A stretch of DNA of 64,000 nucleotides from Alphaproteobacteria bacterium (lineage in GTDB: Bacteria > Myxococcota_A > UBA796 > GCA-2862545): contig JACKEO010000013.1 in the NCBI GenBank assembly GCA_020632955.1, forward strand, positions 1 to 64,000, written 5' to 3'. Each line of letters starts with the position of its first letter. Position 1 is the stretch's first letter. This document shows positions 34,879-43,939 of the stretch, in pieces. A program made the translations under genes and the position numbers. A model generated the notes under the pieces. It was not told the origin of the DNA, searched no databases, and saw only the letters and a program-made list of their open reading frames with translations.

Positions 34879-37078
34879 GTGCGCCTGTTCTTCCTCGCAG
34901 CCGTGCTGGCCGGCTGCACCCCGGTCCCCACCACGTTGGACGGCAAGCCGGTGGACGACACCGACGACGGCAGCGTCGACACGGCCGACACCGGTCCGAA
35001 GGGCGACACCGGAGACACGGGCGACACCGGAGACACGGGCGACTCCGGAGACACGGGCGACTCCGGCGACTCCGGCGACTCCGGAGACTCCGGAGACACG
35101 GGGCCCCCGCCGGTGGACGCGGACCGGGACGGCAGCGACGCGAGCGTGGACTGCGACGACGGCGACGCCGCCATCCACCCCGGCGCCGCGGAGCTCGCCT
35201 GCGATGGCGTCGACGCCGACTGCGACGGGGTCGACTTCGCCGACACCGTGCTGTGGACCCCCGCGACGGGAGCGGCGATCGACCACACGGCCGATGCGAC
35301 CGCCTCGCTGCCCACGGCACCCCTCCAGCTGCTCCTCGACGCGCCCGGAGAGCTGCGCCTCTGCGGCAAGGCGCTCCCGCTGCAGCTCGACGTGACCGCG
35401 AGCGGCGTGGCCGTGCGCGGCACGCCCGACGGCGGCACCGCCCTGTCGGTGGTGCTCGCCGCAGAGGCGGTGCGGGTGCGGTGGGCACCCCACCTGTCGG
35501 CGCCCGGCAACCGTAACCTGCACCGTGCAGTAGGGGAGGCTTACCCTTCCGACGTTTCGCCGCGCCTGTCCGCGCGGGCACGAACGCCGACGTGGCTGTC
35601 TGTCAGGACGGCGCCACGGTCACCTCGACGAGGTGACCTTCGCCGGGCACACGCGCGCTGTGGCGCCCAGCCCTGAGTGGACGCGAAGGCGGTGGGGACG
35701 ATCCGGGTGGTGGCGGGCAGGCTGCCGCGGCCACCAGCCTCACCCCTGCTGGAGCTCGGCGGCACGCAGACCCTGACGGCGTGGAAGCACCGGCGGCTGG
35801 CCCACGGTGCTGGCGGGGCCGGAGCTCACGGTGAAGGACGCGAGCCTGCTGTCGGCCCTCGGACGGGCAGGCCGTGTCGCCCGGCCCCTGGCCAGGTCAC
35901 GGTGGAGGACAGCCTGACGGCGGGCACTAGCCCTCACGCTGACCCCACCGCTGTGGTGCTCACCTGCACCACCCTGGCGGGTCACGGAACGGCGGTGATC
36001 CGACGGATCAAATGCCCCGTACGGGTTTTGTCCACGGTGCTGACGCCGAGGACCTGTGGTACGCGACCACCCTGACGGCGGTGGGCGTGAGCTCCTCACC
36101 AGAACCCGACCCGCGCCACCTTCCACCGACGCGGACTTCGAGGGCACCGCCACCTCCCGGGGCTCCAGCTACGCCTCGGCGCGTCCCGGTCCCCTCGCGG
36201 TGTCGGGACGCTTCGTCCCCCCGGGAGGCCACCGCTACGCGGCAGAGGCGGGGCCCGTGCGGTGCGTGCGCTGCGACTTCTCGGGCAACGGGTCGAAGAA
36301 CAACCCCGGGTACACCCTCGCGGCCACGTACCTGGTGCAGACCACCTTCGAGGCGGTGGACTCGGTCTGGCACGACAACTGGACGAACACCGACGCGGCC
36401 GGACTGCACGGCTGGAAGGCGGAGGTGACGCTGCTGCGCCCTCGCTTCGAGGCGAACACCACCGCGGGCGGGGGGGCGGCGCTCTACTCCACCGGCTCCA
36501 CCGTGGAGGTCACCGACGGCGTGTTCGAGGACAACGAGGCCACGGCCCAGGGCTCGGGCGCCGTGGGCGCGAAGATCCACGCCACGTCGCCGGGCGTGCT
36601 GATGTTCACCCGCACGCGCTTCACCGGGAACCGCAGCGCCACGGGGCCCGGCGCCTTCACCGCGGAGGCCGGCGTCGCCCTCGACCTGGACGACGTGCGG
36701 TGGGAGGGCAACACGGGCAAGACGGCGGGCGCGGCCCACCTGCTGCTCGGCGCCGACGACATCGTGTGGGGCGACCTGGTGTTCGTGGGCAACACCAGCT
36801 CGGGCAAGGCGGGCGCGCTGCGGGTGGACGCCAGCGACGACGTGGCCCTGCCCGACCTCACCGCCCACGGCAACAGCGCGGCGACGAACTGCGGCGCCGC
36901 CGTGTGGGTCACGGCCCTCGGCACCGGGGAGCGCGTGGTGTTCGAGGACGGCGCCTGGGGGTCGGCCAGCACCGACAACACGCCGGGCGACGTGCTCTAC
37001 GGCAACGAGTGCGTCCCCCTGCGCCTGCCCGGCACCGACACCGTGACCTGCACGCCGTCGGGGTGCACAGGGCCGTAG
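34879..37078 (+). pseudogene. Lipoprotein with GDT/GDS repeats and right-handed beta-helix, frame broken between 35.5 and 36.06 kb
   Basis: The GTG start gives MRLFFLAAVLAGC, a lipoprotein signal. A (G-D-T/S)11 tract follows, then a MopE-like motif (ACDGVDADCDGVDF) and a first beta domain. After about 35.5 kb the frame shifts several times, and the last 340 residues are again continuous. These show beta-helix rungs (FSGNGSKNNPGYTL, FEDNEATAQGSGAVG, FTGNRSATGPGAFTAEAG, WEGNTGKTAGAAHLLLG), typical of surface pectate-lyase-fold proteins in Myxococcota. One gene of about 730 codons is inferred. The breaks belong to the same indel-rich zone as its neighbours. Confidence 0.7.
35002..35100 (+). repeat. 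Eleven tandem 9-bp units encoding Gly-Asp-Thr/Ser
   Basis: Units of GGCGAC/GGAGAC plus a Thr or Ser codon encode a collagen-like but Pro-free acidic linker just after the lipid-anchored N-terminus. Such tracts can expand or contract by slippage. Confidence 0.9.
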
Positions 37079-37186
37079 GGCGACCGACGCCCCCCCGGGG
37101 GTGTCCCCCTGTCCGCACCTCGATAGGGCGGCGTCACCCTCCGGTGCCGCCTCCCCGGCTGCTCCCCGCCCGCCCGGGCCGCCCAC

Positions 37187-38620
37187 GTGCAGTTCGAGAC
37201 CCTCGAGTTCCTGGCCTTCTTCGTGCCCGTGCTGGGGCTCGCGTGGCTGTCACGCCCCTGGCCGGTGGCGCGCAAGGTCTTCCTGCTGCTCGTGTCGTGC
37301 TGGTTCTACGCGAAGTGGAAGGTGGACCTGCTGGCGCTGGTGGTGGGCACCAGCCTGGTGGACTGGCTGGCCGGCGAGTTCATCGCCACGGCGAGCAACC
37401 CCCGCGTGCGCAAGGCCTGGCTGGGCATCAGCCTGGCCACCAACCTCGGGATGCTCGGCTGGTTCAAGTACTACGAGTTCTTCCGCGCGAACGTGGAGGG
37501 CCTGGCCGGGTTCCTGGGGCTCACGTCGAGCCTGCCGGTGCTCGAGATCCTCCTGCCCGTGGGCATCTCGTACATCACCTTCCAGCGCATCACGTACACG
37601 GTGGACCTGTACCGGGGGTACGGCCTGCGCGCGAAGAGCCTGCTGGACTTCCTGCTCTTCGTGATGTTCTTCCCGCAGGTGCTGATCGGGCCCATCTGCC
37701 GCAGCCGCGACCTGCTGCCGCAGCTGGAGGGCCCGCCGCCCAAGGGCGTGCCCGACCTGTCGCACGCCGTGGGCCGCATCGCGTCGGGCCTGCTCAAGAA
37801 GGTGGTGCTGTCGAGCTTCCTGTCCACCCACCTGGTGGAGGACGCCTTCAACACGCCCGAGGCCTACAGCTCGCTCGAGCTGCTGATCGCCGCCTACGCC
37901 TACACGGTGCAGATCTACTGCGACTTCAGCGGCTACACCGACATGGCCCTGGGCATCGCCCTGCTGATGGGCGTGCGCCTGCCCGACAACTTCAACCAGC
38001 CCTACCGCGCCACCGACATCGGGGAGTTCTGGCGCCGCTGGCACATGACCTTCAGCAACTGGCTCCGGGACTACGTCTTCCTGCCGTCCGGCGGCTCCTG
38101 GGGCCCGCGCTGGCTCACGTACTGGAACCTGATGGTGGTGATGTGGGTCACCGGCATCTGGCACGGCGCCGCGTGGAAGTTCCTGGTGTGGGGCAGCATC
38201 CACGGCGTGGCCCTGGTGGCCTACAAGATCGTGCAGGACGACCGGAAGCGGCGCGGCATCGACAAGAAGACGCTCACCTTCTCGCCCGCCTACATGCTCG
38301 CGTGCTGGCTCTACACCTTCCACCTGGTGGTGCTGGCCCGCATCTTCTTCCGGTCCACCGACATGGAGGTGGCCTTCGTCTACTGGCGGGAGCTGCTGTC
38401 CTTCACGGTGCGCGGCCACGGCATCGAGTGGCTCGTGCTGCCCGTGGCCGCCCTGGGCCTGGCGCTGAACTTCTGGGGCCAGCACGTGCGCAGCGCCTTC
38501 GAGCGCTTCCACGACGCCACGCCGCCGCTGCTCAAGCCCGTGGTGTGGGCGGGCCTCGGCGTGCTGGTGCTCGCCCTGCAGCCCGCCGACGTGGCGCCCT
38601 ACATCTACTTCCAGTTCTGA
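37187..38620 (+). CDS. MBOAT-family membrane O-acyltransferase (AlgI-like, 477 aa)
   Basis: This polytopic protein moves acyl groups, usually acetyl, across the membrane onto exported polysaccharides. The family signature is complete: LLPVGISYITFQRITYTVDL, QIYCDFSGYTDMALGIALLM, FWRRWHMTFSNWLRDYVFLP (His286) and WVTGIWHGAAWKF (His326, the conserved catalytic His). Length is typical. The GTG start is leaderless of a strong ribosome site; a GATAGGG element 65 bases upstream may be a -10. The next gene, 22 bases on, is an SGNH/esterase fusion, its likely partner. Confidence 0.93.
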   Translation: MQFETLEFLAFFVPVLGLAWLSRPWPVARKVFLLLVSCWFYAKWKVDLLALVVGTSLVDWLAGEFIATASNPRVRKAWLGISLATNLGMLGWFKYYEFFRANVEGLAGFLGLTSSLPVLEILLPVGISYITFQRITYTVDLYRGYGLRAKSLLDFLLFVMFFPQVLIGPICRSRDLLPQLEGPPPKGVPDLSHAVGRIASGLLKKVVLSSFLSTHLVEDAFNTPEAYSSLELLIAAYAYTVQIYCDFSGYTDMALGIALLMGVRLPDNFNQPYRATDIGEFWRRWHMTFSNWLRDYVFLPSGGSWGPRWLTYWNLMVVMWVTGIWHGAAWKFLVWGSIHGVALVAYKIVQDDRKRRGIDKKTLTFSPAYMLACWLYTFHLVVLARIFFRSTDMEVAFVYWRELLSFTVRGHGIEWLVLPVAALGLALNFWGQHVRSAFERFHDATPPLLKPVVWAGLGVLVLALQPADVAPYIYFQF

Positions 38621-38642
38621 CCCCTCCCCGCGGACCCCGCGC

Positions 38643-40460
38643 ATGACCACCGCCGACAAGTACCGCCCCGTCTCCCTGGACTTCCCCCGGACGACGCCCA
38701 TCCTCCCGGTCTACCTGGGTGCGCTGGCGGTGGCGGGCCTCCTCGCGCTGTGGTGCGGCGACACCCTGCGGCGGGAGGCCGTGTACGACGAGGACCTGCC
38801 CGCGGCGGCGAGGGCCGTCCTCACCGCGGTGGCCGACCTGGGCGAGGCCACCGGGCTCGCCGCGGGCCGACGTGCGCTCGACGACTGGACCGCACCGCTC
38901 GACGACACCACGAAGCTCCTGGCGATGCCGCTGTACCTGCCGCCGGACGAGCCGGAGCCCGAGGCGGCACCGCCCGAGCCCGACGTCCCCCCGGGGGAGC
39001 GCTGGCAGGCGGTGGCCCGCAAGGACCTCGTGCGTCGCGTGCTCATCGTGGGGGCCAGCTCGATCCAGTACGCCGTGGGCACCGAGCTGGAGCGGGAGCT
39101 GGGCGAGCGCTTCGACGTCGTCGTGGTGCGCAAGGGCAAGGTGGCCACCGGCCTGTCGCGACCCGACGTCTTCGACTGGCCCGCCGAGACGGCGCGCCTG
39201 TGCGCCGAGGCCCGGCCCCAGCTCGTGGTGGGCCAGTTCGGCGGCAACGACGGCCAGAACCTGCTCGATGCGCAGGGGCGTCCCCTGTCGCTGCACACGC
39301 CGGAGTGGGAGGCCGAGTACGCCCGCCGCATCGGCCAGCTCGCCCAGGTGGTCCGCGACTGCGGCGCGCGCCTGCTCCTGGTGGGCATGCCCATCATGCG
39401 GTCCGACGCCTTCAGCCGGAAGATCCGCTGGCTCAACGACGTCACCCGCGAGGCCGTCACCGCCGAGGGCGGCCTGTACGTCGACATCTTCGACACCGCC
39501 GCCACCGCCGAGGGCACCTACCGCACCGACGTCACCGTGGACGGCCGCACGGGCCGGATGCGCACCGACGACGGCATCCACTTCACGCGCCTGGGCGGCA
39601 TCCACGTGGCCCGCATCCTCGCCACGCGGCTGGCGCGCACCGTGGTGCTCCCTCCACGCGCGCCCGAGCCGGCCGACAGCGACACGCCCGCCGCCCCCAC
39701 CCCGGCCGCGGCGTGGCGCCTCGAGGTGCCGGCTTCCGATCGTCGCGCGGCCAGTCCCTTCCTCGCCTTCGTGCCCCCCGACGTGCCGCCCGAGGGCCTG
39801 CCCGTCTGGTACCTGCTGCACGGCGCCTGGGACGACTGGACCGCGTGGTCGGAGCACGCACACGACCTCGTGGCCCGTCTGGCCGCGCAGGAGCGGGTGA
39901 TCGTGGTGCTCCCCGACGGCGAGCCCTTCGGCTACTGGCTCGACGCCCCGCGCGACCCCACCCACCGCATCGCGAGCTGGTTCTGGGCCGACCTGGTCCC
40001 CTTCGCGGAGCGCACCCTGCCGGCGAACGGACGACGGGCCCTGTCGGGCGTGAGCATGGGCGGGCACGGCGCCCTCTGGCTGGCGCTGCAGCACCCCGAC
40101 CGCGTGGCGGCGGCCACGTCGATCTCGGGCGCGGTCGACCTGCGGCGCTCCCGCGTCGACCAGCTCGCCGCTTGGCTCGGGCCCCAGGCCGAGGCCCCCG
40201 AGGTGTGGCGTCAGCACAGCCTGCTCGCCCGGCTCGAGCAGACCCCCCACGCCCTCGACGGCGTGCGGCTGCACCTGTCGGTGGCCGAGGACGACCGCTG
40301 GTGGGCCGAGGCCAACGCCGAGCTCCACGCCGTGCTCACCGAGGCGGGCGTCGCGCACGGCTGGTCCACCGTGCCCCACGGCGGACACACCTGGGAGGTG
40401 TGGACCGAGGCCCTGCCCGCCCACGCCGCCGTCGTGGGCGAGGCGCTCGCGACACCGTAG
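38643..40460 (+). CDS. Fusion of SGNH (DUF459-like) hydrolase and alpha/beta esterase, membrane-anchored (605 aa)
   Basis: One N-terminal membrane segment (LPVYLGALAVAGLLALW) is followed by an SGNH domain (about residues 130-330): VLIVGASSIQYAVGTEL (Ser near 138), VVGQFGGNDGQN and DGIHFTRLGGIHVARI. After a Pro/Ala linker comes an esterase domain (about 350-600) of the esterase-D/feruloyl type: WYLLHGAWDDWTAWSEH, VVLPDGEPFGYW, ALSGVSMGGHGALWLAL (nucleophile Ser471) and VPHGGHTWEVWTEAL (His). It probably works in the periplasm on acylated polysaccharide made with the MBOAT protein. Combining the two hydrolase folds in one chain is unusual. Confidence 0.9.
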   Translation: MTTADKYRPVSLDFPRTTPILPVYLGALAVAGLLALWCGDTLRREAVYDEDLPAAARAVLTAVADLGEATGLAAGRRALDDWTAPLDDTTKLLAMPLYLPPDEPEPEAAPPEPDVPPGERWQAVARKDLVRRVLIVGASSIQYAVGTELERELGERFDVVVVRKGKVATGLSRPDVFDWPAETARLCAEARPQLVVGQFGGNDGQNLLDAQGRPLSLHTPEWEAEYARRIGQLAQVVRDCGARLLLVGMPIMRSDAFSRKIRWLNDVTREAVTAEGGLYVDIFDTAATAEGTYRTDVTVDGRTGRMRTDDGIHFTRLGGIHVARILATRLARTVVLPPRAPEPADSDTPAAPTPAAAWRLEVPASDRRAASPFLAFVPPDVPPEGLPVWYLLHGAWDDWTAWSEHAHDLVARLAAQERVIVVLPDGEPFGYWLDAPRDPTHRIASWFWADLVPFAERTLPANGRRALSGVSMGGHGALWLALQHPDRVAAATSISGAVDLRRSRVDQLAAWLGPQAEAPEVWRQHSLLARLEQTPHALDGVRLHLSVAEDDRWWAEANAELHAVLTEAGVAHGWSTVPHGGHTWEVWTEALPAHAAVVGEALATP

Positions 40461-40485
40461 GACGCGCAGTCGGCGACGGCCGCGC

Positions 40486-40491
40486 TAGACT
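40486..40491 (+). promoter_or_regulatory. Putative -10 element (CGC TAGACT)
   Basis: It is identical in the hexamer to the element at 34848 and lies 21 bases before the GTG of the haem lipoprotein. Its presence suggests that the gene at 40513 has its own promoter rather than depending on the MBOAT transcript. Confidence 0.45.
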
Positions 40492-40512
40492 GGCCACCGC
40501 TGCAGGTCCGCC

Positions 40513-42576
40513 GTGCCCTCCCTCCTCCTCGCCCTCCTCGCGTGCTCGCCCTCGTCGGACGACGTCCCCTGGGACACCGATCCCGACGGGGTGGCCGACG
40601 ACACGCCCGGCGACGACAGCGACCTCCCGTCCGACACCGACGGCGACACCGACATCCTCGGCGTGGAGGGCAGCGACGCGCTGGCGCCCGGTCCCCACGT
40701 GGTGCGGCGGCTCTCGGTGCGCGAGCTGCGCCACGCCCTGGCCGATCTCGTGGGCGTGGAGGTGGCCACCGACGTGGCCTTCCCCACCGACGTGCGGGTG
40801 GCCGGCTTCGACCAGCACGGCGAGGCCGGTCCGGTCTCCGACCTGCTCGTCGAACAGCTCGACCGCGCCGCCGAGGAGGCGGGCGAGGCCTGGGCCGCGC
40901 GGGCCTTCCCCGCGGTGGAGCGCAGCGCCGTCGCCTCCTGGGACGGCCTGCACGGCTGCGCCGTCCCGGCCCTCGGGCGCGACGACGACATGTGGGCCGT
41001 GTGGGTGGCCGATCCCCTCGTCCGCAGCTTCACCGCACCGGCCGCCGGCACCTACGTGGTGCAGCTCGAGGCCCGCTACCGCCACGCCGAGTGGGGCTCG
41101 GAGGACGGCCACCTCGTGCTCCGTGTGGACGGCACCCAGGTGACCGCCGACGACCTGTACCAGGACGACCGCGTGCGCACGCTGCGGGGCGTGGTGAACC
41201 TGACCGCGGGGCCCCACGAGGTGCAGGTGCACTACGTGGGCGGCCTGCCCAGCGAGGACGACTTCTTCTACCCGGGGGGCACCGAGCACCTCCCGCTCTG
41301 CTACCTGGCGAGCGGGCTTGCGTATGGCGACCTCGAGGTGCGGGGCCCGGCGGCCAGCCGCGGCGCCGACGCCGTCGACGTGCTCGGCGACGTGGTGGCG
41401 GCCCTGGCCTCGCGGGCCTGGCGGCGCCCGGTGGCCGCGGCGGAGCGCACGCGGCTCCGCACGGTGGTGGCCGAGGTGCTCGCCCACACCGACGACGTGG
41501 GCTTCGCGCTCGCGAGCGCCGCCCAGGCCGTCTTCCTGTCGCCGCACTTCCTGCTCGTGCTCGACACCACCGAGGGCGGCACCGCGCCCTACCCGCTCGA
41601 CGCCCACAGCCTGGCGGCGCGCCTCGCCCTGGCCCTCTGGAGCTCGGTGCCCGACGACGCCCTGCGCGCGTGCGCCGAGGCCGGCACGCTCACCCAGCTC
41701 GACGCCGCCGGCTGCGGCCTGCTCGACCAGGTGGAGCGCATGGTGGCCGACGCGCGCTTCCTGCGCACGGTGGAGGCCTTCGCCCGCCAGTGGCTCGACC
41801 TCGACGCCGTGGCCGCCTCCACGCCGCCCGTGGCCGGCGAGGCCGGCACCCTCCTCCTGGCCGACATGGCCGACGAGACCGTGGCCCTGGTCACCGCCCA
41901 CCTCGACGATCCCGGCGCCCGTCCCCTCGACCTGCTCACCGCACCCCGGTCGTGGCCCAGCGCCGCCCTGGCCGCCCACGAGGGCCTCGTGCGCGACGGC
42001 GACGGCGCGGTCGACGTGGCCGCGGCCGGCCGCGCGGGCCTCCTCGGCCAGGCGAGCCTGCACGTCATGGGCGCGTCGGGCACGCTGTCGTCGCCGGTGC
42101 GCCGCGGCATCCAGGTGCTCGACAAGCTGGTGTGCGATCCCCCCGATCCCCCGCCGCAGAACGTGCCCGGCCTGCCCGACGAGCGCCCCACGCCGTCCGA
42201 CATCGTCGAGCAGCTCGCCCAGCACCGCGCCAACCCCAGCTGCGCCCAGTGCCACGATCGCATCGACCCGCCCGGGCTGGCCCTCGAGGGCTTCGGCGCC
42301 GATGGCCGTCAGCGCACCCCGCCCGTCTTCGAGCTGGAGATCGAGGGGCACCCGATCACCTCGTACGACGACCTCGTGGACTGGCTGCGCACCCGCCCCG
42401 ACACCGAGGCGTGCATGGCCTCGTGGCTGGCCACCCACCAGACCGGTCGCACCGTGACGCCCGAGGAGCTGCAGGCCACGGGCTGGCTCGACGGCAGGAG
42501 CTGGCAGGCGCTGCTGGCGCGCATCCTCGCCACCCAGGCCTTCACCCACCGCACCCGTCCGGGGGTGGCCCCGTGA
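40513..42576 (+). CDS. DUF1587/DUF1595/DUF1592/DUF1588/DUF1585 haem lipoprotein (687 aa)
   Basis: A lipoprotein signal (SLLLALLAC) and an Asp/Thr-rich linker precede the full Planctomycete-type set. DUF1587 (VVRRLSVRELRHALADLVGV) is first, then a carbohydrate-binding-like beta domain (AAGTYVVQLEARYRHAEWGS). DUF1595 (ALASRAWRRPVAAAERTRL), DUF1592 (AARLALALWSSVPDDALRAC), DUF1588 with one c-type haem motif (CAQCHDRIDPPGLALEGFG) and DUF1585 (CMASWLATHQTGRTVTPEEL) follow. Family function is unknown, with haem redox work at the cell surface suspected. Its stop overlaps the GTG of the DUF1552 gene; the two are almost always paired. Confidence 0.92.
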   Translation: MPSLLLALLACSPSSDDVPWDTDPDGVADDTPGDDSDLPSDTDGDTDILGVEGSDALAPGPHVVRRLSVRELRHALADLVGVEVATDVAFPTDVRVAGFDQHGEAGPVSDLLVEQLDRAAEEAGEAWAARAFPAVERSAVASWDGLHGCAVPALGRDDDMWAVWVADPLVRSFTAPAAGTYVVQLEARYRHAEWGSEDGHLVLRVDGTQVTADDLYQDDRVRTLRGVVNLTAGPHEVQVHYVGGLPSEDDFFYPGGTEHLPLCYLASGLAYGDLEVRGPAASRGADAVDVLGDVVAALASRAWRRPVAAAERTRLRTVVAEVLAHTDDVGFALASAAQAVFLSPHFLLVLDTTEGGTAPYPLDAHSLAARLALALWSSVPDDALRACAEAGTLTQLDAAGCGLLDQVERMVADARFLRTVEAFARQWLDLDAVAASTPPVAGEAGTLLLADMADETVALVTAHLDDPGARPLDLLTAPRSWPSAALAAHEGLVRDGDGAVDVAAAGRAGLLGQASLHVMGASGTLSSPVRRGIQVLDKLVCDPPDPPPQNVPGLPDERPTPSDIVEQLAQHRANPSCAQCHDRIDPPGLALEGFGADGRQRTPPVFELEIEGHPITSYDDLVDWLRTRPDTEACMASWLATHQTGRTVTPEELQATGWLDGRSWQALLARILATQAFTHRTRPGVAP

Positions 42577-43853
42577 GCCTCCTCGTGCCGCCCTCCCCCA
42601 GCCGCCGCGCCGTGCTCCGCGGCCTCGGCACCTGCCTGGCCCTGCCCGCGCTGGCCTCGCTCGGGTCCGCCCGCGCCACGGAGCCGCCCTCCCCCCGTCG
42701 CTTCCTGGGCTGGTTCCTGCCCTGCGGCGTGGTGCCGTCGCAGTGGAACCCCACCACCACCGGCAGCGCCTACACGCTGTCGCCCTCGCTCGTGCACCTC
42801 GCCCCGATGCGCGACCGGGTGCGGGTGATCACCGGCCTGCAGAACACCCCGCTCTTCGACGCCTCCCACGACGGCCGCACCAAGGGCGCGATGACCCGCT
42901 TCATCGGAAGCGATCCCCACCAGGAGCTGCCCGACACCGCGGTGGACTTCAGCCTCGACCAGGTCATCGCCGACGCCATCGGCGGCGACACCGCCTACAG
43001 CTCGCTGGTGGTGGGCAGCGAGCCGGGCGAGGGCTGCCCTCCGCCCGACTGCGGCACGTGGCTCTACCACACGTCGTGGCGCGGCCCGTCCACGCCCGTG
43101 CCCGTCGACAAGTCCACCCGCTCGGTCTTCGAGCGCCTCTTCGGCGCGCCCGACGCGGGCGGTCGCCCGGTGCTGGAGCGGCTGGCGGCACGCCGCTCGG
43201 TGCTCGACGCCGTGCTCGGCGACGTCTCGGCCCTCGAGGGTCGGCTCGCCGCCACCGATCGCGTGCGGCTCGACGCCTACCTCACCGGCGTGCGCGCCCT
43301 CGAGAAGCGGCTGGAGCCGCCCAGCACCTGCGGCGGCAGCCCCGTGCCCGACACCGGCGACTTCCGGGAGCACCTGGCCCTCATGCAGGAGCTGATGGTG
43401 CAGGCCCTGGTCTGCGACCGCACCCGCGTGCTGTCGTACATGCCGGGCAACGGGCGCAGCCACCGGCGCTTCGACTTCCTGGGGATGGAGTTCGACCACC
43501 ACCAGTCCAGCCACTCCTCCCCGTCGGAGCACACGGCGATCACGGCCTGGTACGTCGCCCGCTACACCGAGCTGCTCCAGCGCCTGGCCGCCGAGACCGA
43601 GCCCGACGGCGCCACCCTGCTCGACCGCACCTACGTGCTCCTCTACTCGGGCATGGGGGACGGCGACGCCCACGACGTGGACGAGATGCCGATCCTGGTC
43701 GGCGGCGGCCCGAAGGACGCGTACACCGGCCAGCACCTGCGCTTCGCCGGCCAGCCCACGGCCCGGCTGCACTTCTCGCTGCTCCGCACCTACGACCCGT
43801 CGGCCAAGCACTTCGGACGCTTCGGCGACAGCGGCCTGATCAGCCTGGGCTGA
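42573..43853 (+). CDS. DUF1552 protein with Tat-like signal (426 aa)
   Basis: The GTG start overlaps the DUF1592-type stop. An N-terminal SRRAVLRGLGTCLALPALAS fits a Tat signal, implying folding (perhaps with a cofactor) before export. The body is typical DUF1552: FLGWFLPCGVVPSQWNP, LAPMRDRVRVITGLQN, PVDKSTRSVFERLFG, and the conserved His-rich FDHHQSSHSSPSEH. The function is unknown. Conserved His clusters hint at metal binding. It is the obligate partner of the upstream haem protein. Confidence 0.92.
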   Translation: MSLLVPPSPSRRAVLRGLGTCLALPALASLGSARATEPPSPRRFLGWFLPCGVVPSQWNPTTTGSAYTLSPSLVHLAPMRDRVRVITGLQNTPLFDASHDGRTKGAMTRFIGSDPHQELPDTAVDFSLDQVIADAIGGDTAYSSLVVGSEPGEGCPPPDCGTWLYHTSWRGPSTPVPVDKSTRSVFERLFGAPDAGGRPVLERLAARRSVLDAVLGDVSALEGRLAATDRVRLDAYLTGVRALEKRLEPPSTCGGSPVPDTGDFREHLALMQELMVQALVCDRTRVLSYMPGNGRSHRRFDFLGMEFDHHQSSHSSPSEHTAITAWYVARYTELLQRLAAETEPDGATLLDRTYVLLYSGMGDGDAHDVDEMPILVGGGPKDAYTGQHLRFAGQPTARLHFSLLRTYDPSAKHFGRFGDSGLISLG

Positions 43854-43939
43854 TCGCGCCTCCCGTGGCGCGGGCCCCCACGCCCGCACGCCGATAGGCC
43901 CCGCGGTCGGCGCCGTCCTCGCGCGCCCGGGGAGGAGGC

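Noticed and set aside
35002..35100. Regular 9-bp repeat considered as CRISPR-like
   Set aside because: Units are adjacent with no spacers and encode Gly-Asp-Thr/Ser in frame with a lipoprotein.
23933..36056. Whole damaged zone as a genomic island brought in by IS481
   Set aside because: Only one IS copy with its own duplication was found, and the genes match the local GC and codon style; no integrase or attachment sites were seen.
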